This document shows, in pieces, positions 33,597 to 42,570 of a stretch of 64,000 bases of DNA; within the stretch, counting starts at the first letter, position 1, and each line of letters starts with the position of its first letter. This DNA comes from CAYUDP01 sp964443725 (GTDB taxonomy: Bacteria; Patescibacteriota; Minisyncoccia; Phycocordibacterales; JAKFXT01): positions 1 to 64,000 of the forward strand of contig CAYUDP010000002.1 in the NCBI GenBank assembly GCA_964443725.1, given 5' to 3'. Position numbers and translations under genes: made by a program. Under the pieces are notes generated by a model. The model saw nothing but the letters and a program-made list of their open reading frames with translations. It ran no database searches and had not been told where the DNA came from.

Positions 33597-34199
33597 ATGA
33601 AATTTATACTTGGAAAAAAGCAAAATATGACTCAGGTTTTTGATGACAAAGGCCGAGTAAGGGCTGGAACAGTTGTTTCAGTGACTCCTATGGTTGTGAC
33701 GCAAGTCAAAACTAATGAAAAAGATGGGTATTCTGCCCTACAGTTTGGAGCATTCCCAAAGAGAAAGATTCAAAATAAGGCTTTAATGGGCCATTTGAAG
33801 GACATGGGTAATTTTTCTTTGCTTAAAGAATATAGTCTTCTTGATTCAACTTTAAATGTCGGAGATTCAGTTTCTGTTGACGTTTTTTCAGTTGGGGATA
33901 AAGTTGAAATTTCTGGACTTTCAAAATCAAAGGGATTCCAAGGCGTTATAAAGCGACATGGATTCCACGGAGGTCCTAGAACACATGGTCAGAAGCACTC
34001 AGAAAAGGAACCAGGTTCAATTTCTGGAGGACTGCGCACTAGAGTTCCAAAGGGTATGCGTATGGCAGGTAGAATGGGTGGAGATAGGATAACTGTTAAG
34101 AATCTCTCTGTTCTTGCTGTTTTACCCGAAAAGAATGAAATAATAATAAAAGGAGCCGTTCCTGGTCGACGCGGATCAATACTCGAAATAAAAGGATAA
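33597..34199 (+). CDS. rplC: Ribosomal protein uL3
   Basis: 200 residues from ATG 33597 (MKFILGKKQNMTQVFDDKG). A 32-residue upstream in-frame extension is rejected: it overlaps the promoter and is not conserved in L3. Hallmarks are GFQGVIKRHGFHGGPRTHG and GLRTRVPKGMRMAGRMGG. First gene of rplC-rplD-rplW-rplB. Confidence 0.96.
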   Translation: MKFILGKKQNMTQVFDDKGRVRAGTVVSVTPMVVTQVKTNEKDGYSALQFGAFPKRKIQNKALMGHLKDMGNFSLLKEYSLLDSTLNVGDSVSVDVFSVGDKVEISGLSKSKGFQGVIKRHGFHGGPRTHGQKHSEKEPGSISGGLRTRVPKGMRMAGRMGGDRITVKNLSVLAVLPEKNEIIIKGAVPGRRGSILEIKG

Positions 34200-34203
34200 T
34201 AAT

Positions 34204-34854
34204 ATGGAAGCTGTAGTTTATAACCAAAAAGGGAAAGAATCTGGAAAGGTTAATTTACCTGAAGGATATTTCGGATTGCCATGGAACGCTGATTTGGTAC
34301 ACCAAGTAGTGACCTCAATGCTTTCTTCAAGAAGAGAGGGTACTGCACATACAAAAGACAGAGGAGATGTTCGTGGTGGTGGAAAGAAACCATGGAGACA
34401 AAAGGGTACTGGTCGCGCAAGACATGGTTCAAGTAGGTCTCCAATTTGGAGAGGAGGTGGTGTCACTTTTGGCCCAAGAAATGATAAGGACTATTCAAGG
34501 AAAGTAAACGTTAAAATGAAGAAAAAGGCGCTTTATACTGTTCTATCGCAAAAAATGCGTGACGGCGAGCTTTTCTTTATAGACAAACTTGAGCTTAGCA
34601 CTCCAAAGACAAATGAAGCTAAGAAAGTTTTCACTGCTTTGTCTGAAATAAAGGGATTGTCATCTATCAAAAAGAAAGCAAGAAACGCAATAATTTTTGC
34701 TTCAAATAGTAAAGATGAAAACGTCGAGAAAGGATTCAGGAATTTCCAGAATGTTTCAACTATGGAAACACGCAACCTAAATCCGATTGATCTTATGAAT
34801 TATCGCTTTATTGCAATAGTTTCTCCGGAAGATTATCTTAAGAATTTAAAATAA
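34204..34854 (+). CDS. rplD: Ribosomal protein uL4
   Basis: 216 residues. The long tunnel-lining loop GGGKKPWRQKGTGRARHGSS and RSPIWRGGGVTFGPR (about 58-92) are typical. In enteric bacteria L4 represses its own operon; no comparable leader is evident here. Four bases from rplC. Confidence 0.96.
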   Translation: MEAVVYNQKGKESGKVNLPEGYFGLPWNADLVHQVVTSMLSSRREGTAHTKDRGDVRGGGKKPWRQKGTGRARHGSSRSPIWRGGGVTFGPRNDKDYSRKVNVKMKKKALYTVLSQKMRDGELFFIDKLELSTPKTNEAKKVFTALSEIKGLSSIKKKARNAIIFASNSKDENVEKGFRNFQNVSTMETRNLNPIDLMNYRFIAIVSPEDYLKNLK

Positions 34855-34855
34855 T

Positions 34856-35179
34856 ATGGCATTATTCGGAAAAAACAAAAATACAAAGGAGTTGAGTGCA
34901 AAACAGAGCGTTGATTTACCTTTGATCCTTCCTCGTATTACTGAAAAGGCCGCTATTCAATCAGAGTTTAGAGTCTATGCTTTCAATGTACCCCTAACTG
35001 CAAATAAGAAAGATATAGCGAGTGCTGTGTTGTCACAGTATAAAGTTGAGCCCGAGAAAGTAAGGATTGTTAGTATTCCAGCTAAGAAAGTTGTCTTGAA
35101 AGGAAAGAAAGGGTCAACAAAAAGAGGTAAAAAAGCCTATGTCTATCTAAAGGAAGGCGATAAAATTGAATTTGTATAA
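34856..35179 (+). CDS. rplW: Ribosomal protein uL23
   Basis: 107 residues. Exit-tunnel protein that anchors trigger factor and SRP. Core: RITEKAAIQSE, FNVPLTANKKDIASAV, then the basic loop KGKKGSTKRGKKAYVYL. A short extra N-terminus of about 25 residues precedes the core. One base from rplD. Confidence 0.93.
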   Translation: MALFGKNKNTKELSAKQSVDLPLILPRITEKAAIQSEFRVYAFNVPLTANKKDIASAVLSQYKVEPEKVRIVSIPAKKVVLKGKKGSTKRGKKAYVYLKEGDKIEFV

Positions 35180-35181
35180 AT

Positions 35182-36024
35182 ATGAAAAGTTATCATCCAA
35201 CAACCCCATCAAGGAGGTCAATGACCACAATCTCATATAAGAAGGTTCTTTCTGGTGATAAACCTAAGAAATCTCTTCTTAAGGGTTTTAGACGTGGAAG
35301 TGGTCGAAACTCTTTTGGAAGAATAACAATGCGACACAGAGGTGGTGGAGTAAAGAGGAATTATCGAGATGTTGATTTCAAGATGCAGAAGATGAATGTT
35401 CCTGGAGTTGTTTCTACTATTGAATATGATCCAAACCGCACAGGATTTATTGCTCTTGTTAAATATAAAGATGGAGATCAAAGATATCTACTTGCCCCAA
35501 AGTCTGTAAGTGTAGGACAGGTCATTGTGACTGCAGAAAACGCTGAAATACATCCAGGAAACAGATTGGCTCTGAAGAATATGCCAGTTGGAACGTTTGT
35601 TTATAATCTAGAAATAAAACCAAAAAGCGGTGCTAAGCTTTGCAGATCAGCAGGTATATACGGTGAGGTTATTGCTCAAGATGCCCCGTATTCTCTTATA
35701 AAGATGCCTTCAACTGAAGTCAGAAAGATTCACGGTGATTCATTTGCTTCTGTCGGAGAAGTGTCAAATGATGAACATCATCTAGAGGTGCTAGGTAAGG
35801 CCGGTAGGAATCGTCATAAGGGCGTTAGACCAACTGTTCGTGGTTCAGCTATGAACCCAGTCGATCACCCACATGGAGGAGGTGAAGGGCGTGCCGGACG
35901 AGGTTTGAGAAGAGCCAAGAGTAAGTGGGGTAAACCAACCGGAAAAGGCCAAAAAACCCGAACCCCAAAGAAATACTCAAACAGACTCATTGTTTCAAGA
36001 CGAAAAGTCGGAAAAAGACGTTAA
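35182..36024 (+). CDS. rplB: Ribosomal protein uL2
   Basis: 280 residues. Begins MKSYHPTTPSRRSMT as L2 does, so the ATG at 35182 is kept even though AAGGAGG precedes an internal ATG. Conserved GRNSFGRITMRHRGGG and the peptidyl-transferase-region NPVDHPHGGGEGR are intact. Last gene before a terminator. Confidence 0.97.
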   Translation: MKSYHPTTPSRRSMTTISYKKVLSGDKPKKSLLKGFRRGSGRNSFGRITMRHRGGGVKRNYRDVDFKMQKMNVPGVVSTIEYDPNRTGFIALVKYKDGDQRYLLAPKSVSVGQVIVTAENAEIHPGNRLALKNMPVGTFVYNLEIKPKSGAKLCRSAGIYGEVIAQDAPYSLIKMPSTEVRKIHGDSFASVGEVSNDEHHLEVLGKAGRNRHKGVRPTVRGSAMNPVDHPHGGGEGRAGRGLRRAKSKWGKPTGKGQKTRTPKKYSNRLIVSRRKVGKRR

Positions 36025-36064
36025 AATCAGAAAAAAATCGCAGAAATGCGATTTTTTTCTGATT
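36025..36064 (+). terminator. Terminator after rplB
   Basis: AATCAGAAAAAAATCGCA, GAAA loop, TGCGATTTTTTTCTGATT: an 18-bp stem with a tetraloop immediately after the stop. Confidence 0.92.
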
Positions 36065-36194
36065 ATGACCAGTATCCGGGTGATTTTCTGGGGTATTTTT
36101 TGTCTAAAAAATATGATTAGAATAGGTGCTTTAAAAATTGTCAATTTTTTCTAAAAACCCCATGTTTTTCAACCATCTCTTCAAGAGAATGGGT

Positions 36195-36222
36195 TTGACA
36201 TATATTTTCAATTTGGTATGCT
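36195..36222 (+). promoter_or_regulatory. Promoter of the rpsS-rplE operon
   Basis: TTGACA (36195-36200), 16 bases, TATGCT (36217-36222), 59 bases before the rpsS ATG. The leader contains a GCTC/GAGC hairpin. Confidence 0.65.
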
Positions 36223-36281
36223 ATCCACCAAGCTCAAAACGAGCGTTTTATTTTGCGCATTCGTTTTAGTTTATTCTTTTT

Positions 36282-36626
36282 ATGACCAGATCGCTCAAAA
36301 AAGGTCCTTATGTGGACCCAAAATTACTAAAGAAGATTGAAGGAAAGAAGCCTGCTGATACGGGGGTTATTAAGACTTGGGCAAGAGGAAGCCAAATCTC
36401 TCCTGAGATGGTTGGGTTTACTTTTGGTGTTCATAATGGCAAACAGCATTTGGAGGTTTTGGCTACTGAAGATATGGTTGGGCATTATCTAGGTGAATTT
36501 TCACCGACTAAGAAATTCGTAAGACATGGAGGTAAGATGCAGAAGGAACTTGAACAGAAGAAACGTGAGTCAGAAATAGCAGCAGCTAAGGCCGCATCAA
36601 CAGCATCAACTGATAAGAAGAAATAA
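36282..36626 (+). CDS. rpsS: Ribosomal protein uS19
   Basis: 114 residues. [12 protein letters not shown] start, [14 protein letters not shown], and [18 protein letters not shown] are canonical. A C-terminal Lys/Ala/Ser-rich extension of about 25 residues is extra. First gene of the second S10/spc transcript. Confidence 0.96.
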   Translation: MTRSLKKGPYVDPKLLKKIEGKKPADTGVIKTWARGSQISPEMVGFTFGVHNGKQHLEVLATEDMVGHYLGEFSPTKKFVRHGGKMQKELEQKKRESEIAAAKAASTASTDKKK

Positions 36627-36639
36627 TTTTTAATATAAA

Positions 36640-37005
36640 ATGAAAGCCTTTTTAACAAATTATCGTCAATCACCAAGAAAGGTCCGTTTAATAGCGGATG
36701 CTATCAAGGGTAAGCCAGTAAATGAGGCTGAGGCCATACTAACTTTCATGGTAAAGCGTGGGGCAAATCCAATGAAGAAGATTCTCACTTCTGCTGTATC
36801 GAACGCTAAGGCAAACTTTGGCGTAGAGAAGGATCTTTTATTTGTTAAGAATGCAACAGTAGATAAGGGGGTTGTAATGAAAAGAGTTGAGAGAAGAGCA
36901 AGAGGATCTGCTAATATTATTCAAAAAAGATCAAGCCATATTGAGATAACTCTTGATACTTTAAAGGATGTTAAGGTAAAGAGAGCTTCAAAGAAAAGTA
37001 AATAA
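36640..37005 (+). CDS. rplV: Ribosomal protein uL22
   Basis: 121 residues. YRQSPRKVRLIADAIKGKPV and the tunnel hairpin region VVMKRVERRARGSANIIQKRSSHI are present. Lines the nascent-peptide tunnel. Confidence 0.95.
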   Translation: MKAFLTNYRQSPRKVRLIADAIKGKPVNEAEAILTFMVKRGANPMKKILTSAVSNAKANFGVEKDLLFVKNATVDKGVVMKRVERRARGSANIIQKRSSHIEITLDTLKDVKVKRASKKSK

Positions 37006-37010
37006 ATTTT

Positions 37011-37688
37011 ATGTCACACACCGTTCACCCATATTCACATAGACTAGGAATAATCAGGGATTGGAAATCCCGATGGTTTGGAGTTGATGGTCAATTCCAG
37101 AGATTTTTAAAGACAGATACATTGCTCAGGAGATATCTAGAGAAGAGATTGAGAGGTTTTTATGTCAGTGATGTCTTGATAGAAAGAGGGAGAAACTCAT
37201 ATAGATTGACTATAAAGACATCTCGCCCAGGTATGATTATTGGTCGCAATGGTGAGGGTGCTGAGAAATTGAGAAAGGATATAACAAAAGAGGCCAACAG
37301 ATTGAAGATAGACCTTCCAAAGGATTTTAAAATTGATGTAGAAGAAGTGAGGTCACCAGAATCAGACGCCCACATAGTTGCTTTTATGGTAGTTGAGGGA
37401 CTTGAGAAAAGAATGCCTTACAGGAGGGTTATGAAACAGACGCTTGAGAAAGTGATGGCAAACAGAGACGTAAAAGGAGTAAGGATTGTTATCTCAGGAA
37501 GATTAGGGGGTACAGATATTGCAAGAAGAGAGGAATTGAAAAAAGGTAGAATTCCACTTCAGACTTTCAGAGCAGATATTGATTTTTCAAGGGAAAGGGC
37601 TCATCTCCCATATGGAGATCTTGGAATAAAAGTCTGGATTTACCGCGGAGAGATATTTGAGCGTAAGGAAGATAAAAATAGAAATTAA
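37011..37688 (+). CDS. rpsC: Ribosomal protein uS3
   Basis: 225 residues. N-terminal HPYSHRLGIIRDWKSRWF; KH domain with RPGMIIGRNGEGAEKLR (about 71-87); C-terminal domain RRVMKQTLEKVM and GRLGGTDIARRE. Part of the mRNA entry helicase site. Confidence 0.96.
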   Translation: MSHTVHPYSHRLGIIRDWKSRWFGVDGQFQRFLKTDTLLRRYLEKRLRGFYVSDVLIERGRNSYRLTIKTSRPGMIIGRNGEGAEKLRKDITKEANRLKIDLPKDFKIDVEEVRSPESDAHIVAFMVVEGLEKRMPYRRVMKQTLEKVMANRDVKGVRIVISGRLGGTDIARREELKKGRIPLQTFRADIDFSRERAHLPYGDLGIKVWIYRGEIFERKEDKNRN

Positions 37689-37693
37689 AAAGT

Positions 37694-38119
37694 ATGTTGT
37701 TTCCAAAGAAAGTAAAATATCGAAAGTGGCAGACACTTCGTAATAATCCAAAGAAGAAAATGGTTGAAACCAGAGGTATTTCAGTTTCCTATGGTTCATA
37801 TGGTCTTAAGGCAACAACATCAGCTCGTGTTAGATCAAACCAGATAGAGAGTGCAAGAAAGGTTGTTTCCCGCTCAATCGGAAAGATTGGAAAGATGTGG
37901 ATAAGAATATTCCCAGATTTTCCATATACTGCAAAGCCGGCCGAAGTTGGTATGGGAAAGGGTAAAGGTGATCCACAGGGATATCAGTTTGAGGTAAAAC
38001 CAGGAAGAATCTTATTCGAGGTAGATGGTGTCACTGAAGCTGTTGCTCGTGAGGCTTTAAGAAAGGCCGGTGCAAAGCTTCCACTTAAGACGAAGTTTGT
38101 GACGAGAGAGGTTGCGTAG
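37694..38119 (+). CDS. rplP: Ribosomal protein uL16
   Basis: 141 residues. Starts MLFPKKVKYRKWQ; carries the A-site-facing IFPDFPYTAKPAEVGMGKGKG and the EALRKAGAKLPLKTKFV end. Standard length. Confidence 0.96.
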   Translation: MLFPKKVKYRKWQTLRNNPKKKMVETRGISVSYGSYGLKATTSARVRSNQIESARKVVSRSIGKIGKMWIRIFPDFPYTAKPAEVGMGKGKGDPQGYQFEVKPGRILFEVDGVTEAVAREALRKAGAKLPLKTKFVTREVA

Positions 38120-38149
38120 AGAGTAAATTAATGTAGAGTATCAAAGCTT

Positions 38150-38332
38150 ATGAAATCTAAAGAATTAATACAAAGAGAAATATCGGAACTGAAGGATCTT
38201 CTAGTAGAAAAGAAGAAGGCTTTGAACGATTTTAAATTGGGCTTCATCGGGAGTAAGACAAGAAATGTGAGAGAAGGTAGAGTTATAAAGAGGGATGTTG
38301 CGAGGATATTAACTGCAATCAATAGCAAGTAA
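38150..38332 (+). CDS. rpmC: Ribosomal protein uL29
   Basis: 60 residues: MKSKELIQREISELKDLL, then NVREGRVIKRDVARILT. Tunnel-exit protein. 30 bases after rplP, the largest gap in this part of the operon. Confidence 0.9.
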   Translation: MKSKELIQREISELKDLLVEKKKALNDFKLGFIGSKTRNVREGRVIKRDVARILTAINSK

Positions 38333-38342
38333 TTTAATAAAA

Positions 38343-38609
38343 ATGGAAAACAAGACTGAAAAAGTAATAAAAAAGATTGTTAGAAAGCTGACAGGGACTG
38401 TCGTTTCTGACAAAATGACTGACACTGTTGTTGTTGCTGTTTCTCGCTATGTAAAACACAAAAAATATCAAAAATTCCAGACATTGACCAAGAAGTTTAA
38501 GGTAGATGATAAAGGAAATACAGCAAAAATCGGAGACAAAGTCGTAATTGTTGAGTGCAAGCCTATTTCAAAGGATAAGCATTTCAAGTTAGATAAAATC
38601 GTTAAATAA
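38343..38609 (+). CDS. rpsQ: Ribosomal protein uS17
   Basis: 88 residues. After a 14-residue basic extension comes KLTGTVVSDKMTDTVVVAVSRYVKH, then GDKVVIVECKPISKDKHF. OB-fold 16S-binding protein. Confidence 0.95.
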   Translation: MENKTEKVIKKIVRKLTGTVVSDKMTDTVVVAVSRYVKHKKYQKFQTLTKKFKVDDKGNTAKIGDKVVIVECKPISKDKHFKLDKIVK

Positions 38610-38614
38610 ATTTT

Positions 38615-38986
38615 ATGATTCAACCAAGATCACTAGTAAAAATAGCGGATAACTCAGGAGCGAAGATTGGGCGCGTCTTTAAGGTTTTGGGTGGATCAAA
38701 GAAGAGGTATGCTCAGATAGGAGATATTGTCGTTCTGTCTGTTCAGACGGCTGAGCCAAGAAAACAAGTCAAAAAGAAAGATGTACTCCATGCCGTTGTC
38801 GTTCGCCAGAAGAACGCTTTGAGAAGAAAGGATGGATCATATGTTCGTTTTGATGAGAATGCAGTAGTTATATTGGATAAAGCAAAGAAAGAGCCAAGAG
38901 CAGGTCGCGTGTTCGGACCAATACCAAGAGAAATGTCGGAGCTTGGATATCAGAAGATTATTTCTTTGGCACCAGAGGTTGTTTAA
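38615..38986 (+). CDS. rplN: Ribosomal protein uL14
   Basis: 123 residues. MIQPRSLVKIADNSGAKIG, GDIVVLSVQTAEPRKQVKK and RVFGPIPREMSELGYQKIISLAPEVV are diagnostic. Confidence 0.97.
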   Translation: MIQPRSLVKIADNSGAKIGRVFKVLGGSKKRYAQIGDIVVLSVQTAEPRKQVKKKDVLHAVVVRQKNALRRKDGSYVRFDENAVVILDKAKKEPRAGRVFGPIPREMSELGYQKIISLAPEVV

Positions 38987-38990
38987 TTTT

Positions 38991-39311
38991 ATGAATAAAA
39001 TGAAGTTGAGAAAGGGCGATACTGTCCTTGTTATAACAGGAAAAGATAAAGGCAAGCGTGGAGAAATTGCTAGGACTTTCCCATCCTTAAATCAAGTCTT
39101 GATTGAAGGAGTAAATATTTCAAAGAGACACAAAAAGGCCACAAGAGGTGGAAGTAAGGGTCAAATCATAGAGAAGGCTATGCCAATCAATGCTTCAAAT
39201 GTAATGATAATAGACCCAAAGACAGATAAACAGACGAGAATAACTATCAAGAGGGATGCAAATGGCCGTGTGAGAATCGCTAGAAAAAGTGGTGTAGCAA
39301 TCGAAAAATAA
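38991..39311 (+). CDS. rplX: Ribosomal protein uL24
   Basis: 106 residues from ATG 38991 (MNKMKLRKGDTVLVITGKDKG). A frame extending upstream into rplN is rejected because the KOW-domain start is here and the intergenic gap of four bases is normal. GVNISKRHKKAT and EKAMPINASNVMIIDPK follow. Confidence 0.95.
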   Translation: MNKMKLRKGDTVLVITGKDKGKRGEIARTFPSLNQVLIEGVNISKRHKKATRGGSKGQIIEKAMPINASNVMIIDPKTDKQTRITIKRDANGRVRIARKSGVAIEK

Positions 39312-39316
39312 ACATT

Positions 39317-39868
39317 ATGAAAGACAATATTCATACAGTTAAAGAATTAGAAAAAAACTCATTTGAATCCTTGAAGTCAGATTTTGGCTACAAGAATAAA
39401 ATGCAGTCGCCTCGTATAAAAAAGGTTGTCATATCTTCAGGTGTTGGATCATTCAAAGATAAGAAAAAGAATGAAATTGTTGAAAATAGGCTTTCAAAAA
39501 TTACAGGGCAGAAAGCTTCAAAGAGAGGAGCTAAGAAATCTATCGCAACTTTCAAGACAAGAATAGGAGATACAGTTGGATATCAAGTTACTCTTCGTGG
39601 GGCCAGAATGTACGCTTTTCTAGATAAACTTCTCAATGTTTCATTACCCAGAACAAAAGACTTCAGAGGTGTTGAGAGAAAAGCGGTTGACAGCATGGGT
39701 AATCTTACAATTGGCATCAAGGAACATACGATTTTTCCAGAAGTTTCTGATGAAGAATTGAAGGATGTTTTCGGTCTTGCGATTACAGTTGTTACAACTG
39801 CAAAGAGTAAGAAGGAGGCAGAGAAGTTTTTTGAGTTTATTAAAGTTCCTTTCAAAAAGGCGGCTTAA
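39317..39868 (+). CDS. rplE: Ribosomal protein uL5
   Basis: 183 residues. Conserved KKVVISSGVGSFKDKKK, SIATFKTRIGDTVGYQVTLRG and LPRTKDFRGV. 5S-rRNA-binding protein. Last gene before the structured gap to rpsZ. Confidence 0.96.
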   Translation: MKDNIHTVKELEKNSFESLKSDFGYKNKMQSPRIKKVVISSGVGSFKDKKKNEIVENRLSKITGQKASKRGAKKSIATFKTRIGDTVGYQVTLRGARMYAFLDKLLNVSLPRTKDFRGVERKAVDSMGNLTIGIKEHTIFPEVSDEELKDVFGLAITVVTTAKSKKEAEKFFEFIKVPFKKAA

Positions 39869-39942
39869 GCTCCAAGTAGCCTTGCTTTACAAGAGGCTTT
39901 TCTCTTGTTAGCATAGCGGGGAGCTCAAATGAGAGCTTTTTT
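39868..39942 (+). promoter_or_regulatory. Possible attenuator between rplE and rpsZ
   Basis: Three pairing options overlap: AGCTCC (39868-39873) with GGAGCT (39920-39925), enclosing an ACAAGAG/CTCTTGT hairpin (near 39889-39908); or AGCTC (39922-39926) with GAGCT (39933-39937) followed by six T, a terminator-like hairpin. The middle segment cannot pair with both, which is the layout of a terminator/antiterminator switch. It may also simply be a terminator. Confidence 0.4.
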
Positions 39943-39993
39943 GTTTAGTTTTTGAACGAAGGTGTGGTTCACCAAACAACCAAATAAAAAATA

Positions 39994-40179
39994 ATGGCAA
40001 AAACATCAACAACAGTAAGAGCATTAAAAACCCCCAAGTTTTCAACTAGGGCTGTTAATCGCTGTTTTAGATGTGCAAGAAAAAGAGGTTATATGAGAGA
40101 TTTCGATCTCTGCAGAATATGCTTCCGCGAACTTGCTAACGAGGGAGTTATCCCAGGAATAAAAAAATCATCATGGTAG
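39994..40179 (+). CDS. rpsZ: Ribosomal protein uS14, zinc-binding type
   Basis: 61 residues, the short zinc form. Zinc ribbon [20 protein letters not shown] (two CxxC pairs) near 22-41, ending IPGIKKSSW. 125 bases separate it from rplE. Its last codons overlap the rpsH start by seven bases (ATGGTAG). Confidence 0.95.
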   Translation: MAKTSTTVRALKTPKFSTRAVNRCFRCARKRGYMRDFDLCRICFRELANEGVIPGIKKSSW

Positions 40180-40565
40180 GAGACCCAATCGCAGACTTTA
40201 TAACAAGAATTCAGAATGCATCAATGGCAAGGCTTCCTTCTATTGTTGTGCCATTTTCAAATTTGAAAAATGAAATAGCTGAGAAATTGCTGAGTGAAGG
40301 GTTTGTTTCAAATGTAGAAAAGAAGGGAAAGAAAATTAAGAGGTATCTTGAAGTTACTTTGAAGTATTCAAACGATGAACCAGAAGTAAGGGGTGTGAGA
40401 AGAGTTTCAAAACTCGGTAAAAGAGTATACCTCAAGGTCAACGAGATAAAGCCAGTTAAGTTTGGTCATGGGATAATGGTCATATCGACCCCAAAGGGTA
40501 TCCTTACTGACAAAGAGGCAATAAAGGAAAATGTTGGAGGGGAGCCTCTTTTTGCAATCTGGTAA
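40173..40565 (+). CDS. rpsH: Ribosomal protein uS8
   Basis: 130 residues. Starts [17 protein letters not shown], ends with [23 protein letters not shown]. Translationally coupled to rpsZ by overlap. S8 is a translational repressor of spc operons elsewhere. Confidence 0.96.
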   Translation: MVGDPIADFITRIQNASMARLPSIVVPFSNLKNEIAEKLLSEGFVSNVEKKGKKIKRYLEVTLKYSNDEPEVRGVRRVSKLGKRVYLKVNEIKPVKFGHGIMVISTPKGILTDKEAIKENVGGEPLFAIW

Positions 40566-40574
40566 TTTAAATAT

Positions 40575-41108
40575 ATGTCACGCTTAGGAAAACAACATCT
40601 AGTAATACCGGCAAACACAACTGTTTCAGTTGTGGGGGACAAAGTCACTGTAAAGGGGCCTCTTGGAGAACTTGTACGTGTTTTTCGTCCAGAAGTTTCA
40701 ATAATGGTTGAAGGTGATCATGTTAAGTTTGAGCCCACAAACAACTCTAAGTTTGCAAAATCATTATGGGGAACAGTTGCTTCCCATGTGGGAAATATGA
40801 TCGATGGAGTTAATAATCCCTTCGTTAAAGAATTGCTAGTTGAAGGGGTTGGATTCAAGTCTGAGGTTTCAGGGAATGAACTTGTTATGAGCTTGGGATT
40901 TTCACATCAAGTAAGGCTACCTATCCCTAGTACCCTTAAAGTGACGGCTGAGAAAAATGTTATTACAATATCTGGAAACAATATTGAGGATGTAGGACAG
41001 TTCGCTGCCTTTGTGAGAAAGCACAAGAAACCAGAACCTTATAAAGGTAAGGGTATTCGTTATCGAAATGAGGTAATCAGAAGGAAAGAGGGTAAGAAGT
41101 CAGCATAA
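40575..41108 (+). CDS. rplF: Ribosomal protein uL6
   Basis: 177 residues. [42 protein letters not shown], and the [22 protein letters not shown] signature are present. Confidence 0.96.
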   Translation: MSRLGKQHLVIPANTTVSVVGDKVTVKGPLGELVRVFRPEVSIMVEGDHVKFEPTNNSKFAKSLWGTVASHVGNMIDGVNNPFVKELLVEGVGFKSEVSGNELVMSLGFSHQVRLPIPSTLKVTAEKNVITISGNNIEDVGQFAAFVRKHKKPEPYKGKGIRYRNEVIRRKEGKKSA

Positions 41109-41113
41109 AAAGT

Positions 41114-41476
41114 ATGGCTAATATAAAGACACAAAATAATAAAAAAACAGAAGGAAGACTAAGAAGACATGCTCGTGTGAGGTCAAAGATTTTTGGTACT
41201 GAAGAAAGACCAAGACTCGCTGTTTTCAAATCCAACAAGTTTATTTATGTTCAAGCGATTGATGACAATCTCGGTAAGACCATTGCTTCAGCATCTTCAC
41301 TTAAGATAAAAAGCGGTACCATGATGGAGAAGGCTTTAAAGGTTGGTGAGGAAGTAGGAAAGGCCCTAAAGACAAAAGGAGTAAGTAAGGTTATCTTTGA
41401 TCGAGGGGGGTTCCTATATGCTGGTCACGTAAAGGCTCTTGCTGAAGGTGCTAGAGGTACCGGATTAGAATTTTAA
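41114..41476 (+). CDS. rplR: Ribosomal protein uL18
   Basis: 120 residues. [19 protein letters not shown], then [12 protein letters not shown] and the C-terminal [20 protein letters not shown]. 5S rRNA binding. Confidence 0.95.
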   Translation: MANIKTQNNKKTEGRLRRHARVRSKIFGTEERPRLAVFKSNKFIYVQAIDDNLGKTIASASSLKIKSGTMMEKALKVGEEVGKALKTKGVSKVIFDRGGFLYAGHVKALAEGARGTGLEF

Positions 41477-41480
41477 TAAT

Positions 41481-42113
41481 ATGGATGAAGAAAAGGTAAC
41501 AAATGAATCGACAATAGAAGAGACAGTGGTCACACCGGCTGTTCTTTCAGACGTGGTTGAAGAAACTGCAGAAGTTTCTCTTGGTAAAAGAAAATTTACT
41601 GGTAGGAGGGATGGAGACAGAAAGAAAAATACACGCAGGATGCCAAGGAAAGATGACAGAATAAAACCAGAATTTGATCAAAAGATAATAGGCATCAGAA
41701 GAGTGACACGTGTTGTGGCAGGTGGTCGCAGGATGAGTTTTTCAGTTGCGGTTGTTGCAGGAAATAGAAAAGGCAAGGTAGGAGTTGGGGTTGGTAAGGC
41801 TGTTGATACTGCTCTTGCAATAGACAAAGCCTTTAGAGACGCAAAGAGAAATATGGTTGTAGTTAAGTCTACAAAGACCAATTCTATACCTCACGATGTT
41901 GAGTCAAAGTATTCAGCTTCAAGAGTTCTGCTTATACCTGCAAAGGGTAGAGGTATTGTTGCTGGAGGTTCTGTAAGAACAGTAGTCGAACTTGCTGGTT
42001 TGACTGATATTTCAGGTAAGCTACTTTCTCGAAGTAAGAATGGAATAAACAATGCTCGTGCTGCTGTCAAAGCTCTATCATCACTAAGACCTAGAAAGAC
42101 GGTAGTAAAATAA
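41481..42113 (+). CDS. rpsE: Ribosomal protein uS5
   Basis: 210 residues, longer than usual because of an acidic then basic N-terminal extension of about 60. Core: IGIRRVTRVVAGGRRMSFSV, VVAGNRKGKVGVGVGKA, KGRGIVAGGSVRTVVELAG. The next gene is rplO only four bases later: rpmD (L30), which normally lies here, is absent. Confidence 0.96.
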   Translation: MDEEKVTNESTIEETVVTPAVLSDVVEETAEVSLGKRKFTGRRDGDRKKNTRRMPRKDDRIKPEFDQKIIGIRRVTRVVAGGRRMSFSVAVVAGNRKGKVGVGVGKAVDTALAIDKAFRDAKRNMVVVKSTKTNSIPHDVESKYSASRVLLIPAKGRGIVAGGSVRTVVELAGLTDISGKLLSRSKNGINNARAAVKALSSLRPRKTVVK

Positions 42114-42117
42114 AAAT

Positions 42118-42561
42118 ATGCAGATACACAACCTAAAAAGAAATACAAAGAACAAGAAGACTCCTCGTGTCGGACGTGGTGGAAAGCGTGGTAAAACTTC
42201 AGGACGTGGTACAAAAGGACAGCTTGCAAGATCAGGAAGGAAACTTCGTCCAGAATTACGTGATATTATAAAAAAGCTTCCAAAATTGAGAGGGCGCGGT
42301 AAGAATTATTTGAAATCAGTAAAGAAAGATGCTGTTGCTGTAAATGTTTCTATACTTGAAAAGGCTTTTACTTCAGGAGATGAAGTTAATCCAAAGATTC
42401 TTCTTGAAAAGGGAGTTATAAAAATGCCGAAAGGCGAGAGACTTCCTATAAAGATTCTTGCCACAGGAGAGATTACAAAGAAACTTACAGTTTCTGGATG
42501 TAGAGTCTCAGAAAGTGCTAAGGAAAAGATTGAGAAAGCTGGCGGAGTTGTGTCTGCTTAA
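42118..42561 (+). CDS. rplO: Ribosomal protein uL15
   Basis: 147 residues. MQIHNLKRNTKNKKTPRVGRG start with the Gly/Arg-rich GGKRGKTSGRGTKGQ; KLRGRGKN; C-terminal LTVSGCRVSESAKEKIEKAGG. Directly followed by secY. Confidence 0.95.
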   Translation: MQIHNLKRNTKNKKTPRVGRGGKRGKTSGRGTKGQLARSGRKLRPELRDIIKKLPKLRGRGKNYLKSVKKDAVAVNVSILEKAFTSGDEVNPKILLEKGVIKMPKGERLPIKILATGEITKKLTVSGCRVSESAKEKIEKAGGVVSA

Positions 42562-42570
42562 TTTGAAAAT

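Noticed and set aside
39869..39993. tRNA gene between rplE and rpsZ
   Set aside because: Several hairpins exist but no T-loop GTTCRA motif, no CCA and no cloverleaf spacing.
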